Positions 6,531-10,217 of a stretch of DNA of 10,217 nt are shown here, one piece after another. The notes beneath the pieces are model-generated. The model was given only the letters and a program-made list of their open reading frames with translations. It made no database searches and had not been told where the DNA came from. Source of the DNA: Candidatus Bathyarchaeota archaeon (GTDB taxonomy: Archaea; Thermoproteota; Bathyarchaeia; 40CM-2-53-6; RBG-13-38-9); the NCBI GenBank assembly GCA_026394315.1, contig JAPKYM010000289.1, positions 1 through 10,217 of the forward strand, written 5' to 3'. Within the stretch, counting starts at the first letter, position 1; the number at the start of each line of letters is the position of its first letter. The position numbers and the translations under genes were made by a program.

Positions 6531-6820
6531 TCGCAAATATTGGAAAAAACTTTGCTTTATTCGAGCCAGTCCATGGATCTGCCCCCGACATCGCCGGAAA
6601 ACAGATGGCTAACCCATGCTCAATGATCCTATCGTCAAAAATGATGCTCGAGTACTTTGGCGAAAGAGAAGGCCGCAAAGAATGGTCGGAAGCAGCTAAC
6701 GCAATAGAGGAAGCCTTCATAAACAGTCTAGAGTCAGGAATCACCACACCTGATCTTGGCGGAAAAGCCAAGACATATGATGTCGGGAAGACAATTGCCC
6801 AAAGGATACTTGAGGTTTAA
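6531..6820 (+). pseudogene. leuB: 3' remnant of the resident leuB
   Basis: Directly after the inserted gene, in the same frame phase as the 5' remnant, the sequence resumes with ANIGKNFALFEPVHGSAPDI and AGKQMANP, then MMLEYFGE, to TAA at 6818-6820. This is the C-terminal ~96 residues of an ordinary NAD-type isopropylmalate dehydrogenase (APDIAG). The codon style returns toward that of leuD and leuA. A TTG at 6497 inside the inserted gene could technically start it, but the fragment lacks the catalytic Tyr, Lys and Mg ligands and should be non-functional. The stop lies 3 nt before the leuA start. Confidence 0.85.
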
Positions 6821-6823
6821 GGA

Positions 6824-8338
6824 TTGACTGACCAGAAGAATGTCACAATATTCGATACTACTCTGAGAGACGGGGAACAAACCCCAGGCGTCTCATTGAT
6901 ACCTGAAGAAAAGCTTGAGATAGCCATAAAGCTTGACGAACTTGGAGTCGACACGATAGAATCAGGTTTCCCAATAGTGTCCCAAGGAGAAATCGAGGCA
7001 ACGAAGCTCATCTTAAAACAAGGACTCAAAGCCAAGATCTGCGGGCTCGCACGACCAAACCAGAAGGACATCGATGCAGCTCTCGAATGCGAGGTACCAT
7101 ACATCCATGTATTCATAGCAACATCGGAAATCCACATGAAACATAAACTCCAAATGAGCAGAGAACAGGTCCTAGAGGCCGCAGCCAAATGGACAAGATA
7201 TGCAAAGGATCACGGTGTGATTGTGGAGTTCTCTCCTGAAGATGCAACAAGAACTGATCCCGCGTTCCTAGAGCAAGTCTTGAAGACCGTCGAGGACGCC
7301 GGAGCCGACATAATAAACATCCCAGACACAGTCGGCACCGCAACTCCTAGCAAAATGTCCCAGATCATATCCCAAGCCGTGTCAGTAGTAAAAATACCGA
7401 TCAGCATACACTGTCACAACGACTTCGGCCTAGCTGTAGCAAACTCCCTTGCAGGTGTCAGGGCTGGAGCTTCACAAGCGCACGTTACAATAAACGGACT
7501 TGGCGAAAGAGCTGGCAACGCATCACTTGAAGAGTTCGTGATGTCATTACATCTTCTGGAGAACCGAAAGACAAACATCGATACCAAACTCATCTACAAG
7601 ACTTCCAGACTAGTCTCCAGACTCACCGGTGTGCCCATACAACCCAACAAAGCCATAGTTGGCGAAAATGCATTCGGCCACGAGTCAGGCATACACACTC
7701 ATGGAATGCTCAAAAGCCCCTTAACCTATGAACCGATAAGCCCTGAACTGGTCGGAAGAAAGAGATGGTTCCAAGCTGGAAAACACTCAGGAGGACACGG
7801 CCTAGCAGCAAAACTCGCCGAAGATGGTCTACACCCATCTGAAGAACAGATGAAAGAGATTACACACCGCGTCAAAGATATTGGTGACAAAGGTAAAATG
7901 GTGACCGACGCTGAACTCTTTGCAATCGCAAAGGCAGTCATCGGCAGCGTTTCAGAAGAAAAGAAGATCGTAGATCTGAAGAACTTGACTGTTGTAACAG
8001 GAACCGATGTTGTGCCTACCTCCTCAGTCAAACTACTGATCGATGGCAAAGAGTACATTACCTCCGAAGTAGGCGTAGGACCAGTGGACGCCGCAATAAA
8101 AGCCATACATAAGATCGTGAGCCCCCTTGCTGACGTAAGGCTAAAGGAGTATCGACTTGAGGCCACAACTGGAGGCTCCGACGCATTGGCTGAGGTTCTA
8201 ATAAAAGTTGAGGACAGTCAGGGCAACATTGTCTCTGCCAGAGCAGCAAGGGACGATGTAGTAATCGCCAGCGTAGAGGCAGTGATAGAGGGAATAAATA
8301 AAACCTTGCTAAAAAGCCGTGGAAAAGGAACCGACTAG
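6824..8338 (+). CDS. leuA: 2-isopropylmalate synthase
   Basis: Condenses 2-ketoisovalerate with acetyl-CoA to 2-isopropylmalate, the committed leucine step. The catalytic TIM barrel shows FDTTLRDGEQTPGV (10-23, Arg15-Asp16), HCHNDFGLAVAN (196-207, metal-binding His196 and His198) and INGLGERAGNASLEE. A linker with GENAFGHESGIHTHGML follows. The last ~135 residues form the LeuA dimer/regulatory domain that binds leucine in the family. At 504 aa it is complete. The start is TTG at 6824, with GAGGT at 6812-6816 in the end of leuB. Homocitrate and citramalate synthases are close relatives; the leu operon context favours isopropylmalate synthase. Coding style is resident. Confidence 0.92.
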   Translation: MTDQKNVTIFDTTLRDGEQTPGVSLIPEEKLEIAIKLDELGVDTIESGFPIVSQGEIEATKLILKQGLKAKICGLARPNQKDIDAALECEVPYIHVFIATSEIHMKHKLQMSREQVLEAAAKWTRYAKDHGVIVEFSPEDATRTDPAFLEQVLKTVEDAGADIINIPDTVGTATPSKMSQIISQAVSVVKIPISIHCHNDFGLAVANSLAGVRAGASQAHVTINGLGERAGNASLEEFVMSLHLLENRKTNIDTKLIYKTSRLVSRLTGVPIQPNKAIVGENAFGHESGIHTHGMLKSPLTYEPISPELVGRKRWFQAGKHSGGHGLAAKLAEDGLHPSEEQMKEITHRVKDIGDKGKMVTDAELFAIAKAVIGSVSEEKKIVDLKNLTVVTGTDVVPTSSVKLLIDGKEYITSEVGVGPVDAAIKAIHKIVSPLADVRLKEYRLEATTGGSDALAEVLIKVEDSQGNIVSARAARDDVVIASVEAVIEGINKTLLKSRGKGTD

Positions 8339-8384
8339 CCGCCCTTTATTGTATCCTCGGCTGAAGCCTAAACAGTGACGTAAT

Positions 8385-9512
8385 GTGGCCAAATACAATA
8401 TCGCCCTGCTTCCTGGCGACGGCATTGGCAAAGACGTAATGGATGCCGCCAAGATAGTTCTTGAAGCAGTCAAGCTTGACGCAAAATATCCTGAAGGTGA
8501 GATTGGATGGGAATACTGGAAGAACGAAGGCAACCCTCTACCCCAGAGAACATTGAACCTTTTGAGACAGACCGACACGTGCTTGATGGGAGCAATAACT
8601 TCCAAGCCCGAAGACGAGGCTCAGCTTGAACTCAACCCTCAGTTGAGAGACAAGGGCTACAAGTACTACAGCCCAATAGTGAGATTACGCCAAGAGTTCA
8701 ATCTTCACACCAACATCAGGCCCTGCAGAAGCTACAAAGGCAATCCGCTCAATTATAGAGAAGGAATTGACCTAGTTGTCTTCAGAGAGAATACCGAAGG
8801 TCTATACAGCGGCGTCGAATTCTGCCCTTTTCCTCCTCAACTTAAGGAGTGGCTATGTCAGAATCACCCCAAAATGAAGAGGTTCGAATCAACGTCTCCT
8901 GACGAGATGGCAGTTTCCATGAGGATTATGACTAAGAAGGCTTGTGACACAATTCTAACTCAGGCGTTCCAGTACGCAGCCAAGAAAGAATACAAGACTG
9001 TGACCGTGGTGGAAAAGCCGAACATACTCAGAGAGACAGGCAAGCTGATGATCAGGGAAGCAAGAAGAATCGCAAAGAACTATCCCACCGTCGAGCTTCA
9101 AGAAGCAAACGTCGACGCGATATGCATGTGGTTGCTGAAGAACCCTCTTGACTATTCTGTTCTAGTAGCTGAGAACCTCTTTGGAGATATCATCTCAGAC
9201 TTGTGTGCGCAGCTAGTAGGCGGGCTAGGTTTTGCACCCAGTGGCAACATTGGTGACAACTATGCGATCTTCGAGCCAACGCACGGTTCAGCTCCAAAAT
9301 ACGCAGGTCAATACAAAGTCAACCCCTTGGCCATTATACTCTCCCTGTCGATGATGCTCGAATACCTTGGAGAGATCGGTATGGCAGAAGAAGTTGAATG
9401 TGCGGTAGCTGACGTCATAGCTGAAGGTAAAGTGAGGACCTATGATATGGGTGGTAACAGCAGCACTCTAGATATGGCAAAAGCCGTGTCCGACAGCATC
9501 GATGGGACTTGA
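8385..9512 (+). CDS. Isocitrate/isopropylmalate dehydrogenase family protein, substrate unknown
   Basis: A 375-aa beta-decarboxylating hydroxyacid dehydrogenase. Seen: LLPGDGIGKDVMDAA near the N-terminus, FRENTEGLYSG (133-143, Tyr141), VVEKPNIL with Lys211, NVDAICMW with Asp244, and NLFGDIISDL with Asp268 and Asp272. All catalytic and Mg residues are present. A segment of about 30 residues after RENTEGLYSGVE (PFPPQLKEWLCQNHPKMKRF) is longer than in standard LeuB. The cofactor region APKYAGQYKVNP (303-314) closely matches E. coli NADP-isocitrate dehydrogenase (Lys344, Tyr345, Val351), but the later loop RTYDMGG is more like NAD enzymes. Isocitrate, isopropylmalate or homoisocitrate could be the substrate. 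GTG is the start; ATG at 8383 is out of frame. It lies 46 nt after leuA, so it may be co-transcribed. Coding style is resident. Confidence 0.87.
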   Translation: MAKYNIALLPGDGIGKDVMDAAKIVLEAVKLDAKYPEGEIGWEYWKNEGNPLPQRTLNLLRQTDTCLMGAITSKPEDEAQLELNPQLRDKGYKYYSPIVRLRQEFNLHTNIRPCRSYKGNPLNYREGIDLVVFRENTEGLYSGVEFCPFPPQLKEWLCQNHPKMKRFESTSPDEMAVSMRIMTKKACDTILTQAFQYAAKKEYKTVTVVEKPNILRETGKLMIREARRIAKNYPTVELQEANVDAICMWLLKNPLDYSVLVAENLFGDIISDLCAQLVGGLGFAPSGNIGDNYAIFEPTHGSAPKYAGQYKVNPLAIILSLSMMLEYLGEIGMAEEVECAVADVIAEGKVRTYDMGGNSSTLDMAKAVSDSIDGT

Positions 9513-9573
9513 ACCTAGTCTTACTCAACACACTCGGTAGTATGTCTATCCCTAGGGCTTCAGCTACTGCCCA

Positions 9574-9831
9574 CTAATCCCTATAGATGTAACATATTAC
9601 GCCGGCTACTAGGACCAGAACAGCCCCTGCCCCAATCATTTGTAGTCCTATTACCCACGCGATGCTCAGAAGAACCGCACCTATCACAATGCCTCTTATT
9701 CCTGCATCGGAAAGCTTTCTCTTGGTAGTCATGTAGAAACAGTCGAATCCTAACACTGCTCCAATAATGCCGGCTATGATCGCGACCAAGTCTGGATACG
9801 AGAGCGTGCCAACCCTGAACGATGGCAGCAC
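9574..9831 (-). CDS. Small three-span membrane protein, unknown function
   Basis: An 85-aa protein starting at GTG (9829-9831, minus strand). Three hydrophobic segments are visible: about residues 14-33 (VAIIAGIIGAVLGF), 45-65 (GIVIGAVLLSIAWVIGLQMI) and 67-83 (GAGAVLVLVAGVICYIY). A short basic loop (TTKRKLSDAG) lies between the first two. It looks like a small integral membrane protein; no family is recognised. It lies 5 nt downstream of a 35-aa membrane peptide gene on the same strand and converges with the dehydrogenase gene at 8385. The amino acid pattern (long Ile/Val/Ala/Gly helices separated by a charged turn) makes a chance frame unlikely. Confidence 0.68.
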   Translation of the reverse strand: MLPSFRVGTLSYPDLVAIIAGIIGAVLGFDCFYMTTKRKLSDAGIRGIVIGAVLLSIAWVIGLQMIGAGAVLVLVAGVICYIYRD

Positions 9832-9836
9832 CTGCG

Positions 9837-9944
9837 CTACAGGGAGAGCCTCAGAACTGAAATGACGAGAACAACTATCGAGCCTAGAAGAAAGAATATG
9901 GAGGCAACATCCAAAAGCGTCTTTCTGCTGAATGCTTCAGTCAT
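9837..9944 (-). CDS. 35-aa single-span membrane peptide, unknown function
   Basis: ATG at 9944-9942 on the minus strand opens 35 codons ending in TAG (9839-9837). The first nine residues are polar or basic (MTEAFSRKT). Residues about 13-31 are hydrophobic (IFFLLGSIVVLVISVL), followed by RLSL. A good ribosome binding site, GGTGGT (9955-9950), lies 5 nt before the start and resembles those of ilvC and leuC. The stop is 5 nt before the start of the next membrane gene, so the two probably form a small operon and may act together. It is short enough to be missed by standard gene callers. No family is recognised. Confidence 0.6.
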   Translation of the reverse strand: MTEAFSRKTLLDVASIFFLLGSIVVLVISVLRLSL

Positions 9945-9949
9945 ACTTT

Positions 9950-9983
9950 ACCACCCGAGCACAATCACTATTTCAGTATTTAG
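9950..9983 (-). promoter_or_regulatory. Promoter and ribosome binding site of the membrane peptide pair
   Basis: On the minus strand, CTAAATAC (9983-9976) is a TATA-like box about 35 nt before the ATG at 9944, and GGTGGT (9955-9950) is the ribosome binding site. The transcript would have a very short leader. The box assignment is weak; the ribosome site is clear. Confidence 0.4.
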
Positions 9984-10024
9984 AGATTTCGAGAGCTAAG
10001 ATCGTCCGCGCGAGCTTCTTGCTA

Positions 10025-10054
10025 AAATGGCTAGAAATGGCTTTTAATGGACAT
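10025..10054 (+). promoter_or_regulatory. Three in-phase 10-bp repeats at the regulator promoter
   Basis: AAATGGCT is repeated exactly at 10025-10032 and 10035-10042, and a weaker copy, TAATGGAC, follows at 10045-10052. The period is 10 bp, about one helical turn. The second and third units overlap a TATA-like stretch (CTTTTAATG, 10041-10049) centred about 29 nt before the ATG at 10074, which suits a leaderless transcript. A further TAATGG occurs at 10067-10072. Repeats on one DNA face over the promoter suggest an operator, perhaps for the regulator itself. Confidence 0.45.
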
Positions 10055-10073
10055 CTTTTCATATCTTAATGGT

Positions 10074-10217
10074 ATGGATTCCTTTGATCAGCTTATTCTA
10101 GACTCCTTGAAGGATGGCTCATCAAGGACTTTCAAGGAGGATCCTAGCCAAAGGCGGACTCTCCCATAATACGTTGAAGCGTCACCTGCAACACTTGATG
10201 GATGAGGGTCTAGTTCA
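10074..10217 (+). pseudogene. Winged-helix regulator, N-terminal part, apparently frameshifted; runs off the window
   Basis: ATG at 10074 gives MDSFDQLILDSLKDGSSRTF, then KE, and the frame soon stops (TAA 10167-10169). From 10141 the next frame continues the same protein logic: ILAKGGLSHNTLKRHLQHLM, then DEGLV, open to the window end. Joined, the two form a helix-turn-helix of the archaeal winged-helix type (first helix ILDSLKDG, recognition helix SHNTLKRHLQHL). One extra base near 10137-10140 (AGGAGGATCC) explains the break. Alternatively the protein starts at ATG 10114 in the second frame, but that would drop the first helix. It could be a real mutation or a sequencing error. The target is unknown. 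Confidence 0.55.

Noticed and set aside
8359..8368. Hairpin GGCT-GA-AGCC between leuA and the next gene as a terminator
   Set aside because: The stem is only four base pairs with a two-base loop and no T-run, too weak to call.
8881..8890. tRNA T-loop-like GGTTCGAATC
   Set aside because: It lies inside the dehydrogenase coding sequence and no acceptor, D or anticodon arms flank it.
1..10217. CRISPR array, rRNA or phage genes
   Set aside because: No regularly spaced long repeats, rRNA-like stretches or phage-type proteins were seen on either strand.

Overview
The window looks archaeal. Several genes carry a GGTG-type ribosome binding site 6-7 nt before the start. Starts are often TTG, GTG or apparently CTG. 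Ile is often ATA, Arg is mostly AGA/AGG, and AT-rich TATA-like boxes precede some genes. LeuC and LeuD are separate proteins of archaeal length (about 420 and 167 aa) and ketol-acid reductoisomerase is the short class I form. A deep-branching archaeon (for example of the Bathyarchaeia/Thermoproteota side) would fit, but the lineage is an inference.

Layout. 1-265: the possible tail of an upstream gene, a strong imperfect palindrome, and a possible 32-aa membrane peptide. 266-3473: ilvB-ilvN-ilvC, the first steps of valine/isoleucine/leucine synthesis. 3474-3593: an intergenic region with T-tracts, two copies of the palindrome TTACGTAA, a TATA-like box and a GGTG site. 3594-8338: leuC-leuD-leuB-leuA, the leucine branch. 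8385-9512: a further isocitrate/isopropylmalate dehydrogenase family gene. 9574-9944 (minus strand): two small membrane proteins, one only 35 aa. 10025-10217: a promoter with in-phase repeats and the start of a winged-helix regulator that looks frameshifted.

Together the genes would turn pyruvate into 2-acetolactate (IlvBN) and the dihydroxy acid (IlvC). 2-Ketoisovalerate would then go through 2-isopropylmalate (LeuA) and 3-isopropylmalate (LeuCD) to 2-ketoisocaproate (LeuB). IlvD and the transaminase are not in the window.

The leu operon is damaged and mosaic. leuC lacks about 32 nt at its conserved TGK-W-KVPE segment and is out of frame afterwards. The resident leuB survives only as its first ~28 codons and last ~96 codons. 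Between them sits a complete, differently coded, bacterial-looking isopropylmalate dehydrogenase gene with its own ribosome binding site. This resembles replacement of a gene inside its operon by a foreign homologue, caught with both ends of the old gene still present. A metagenome assembly chimera is the main alternative and must be excluded.
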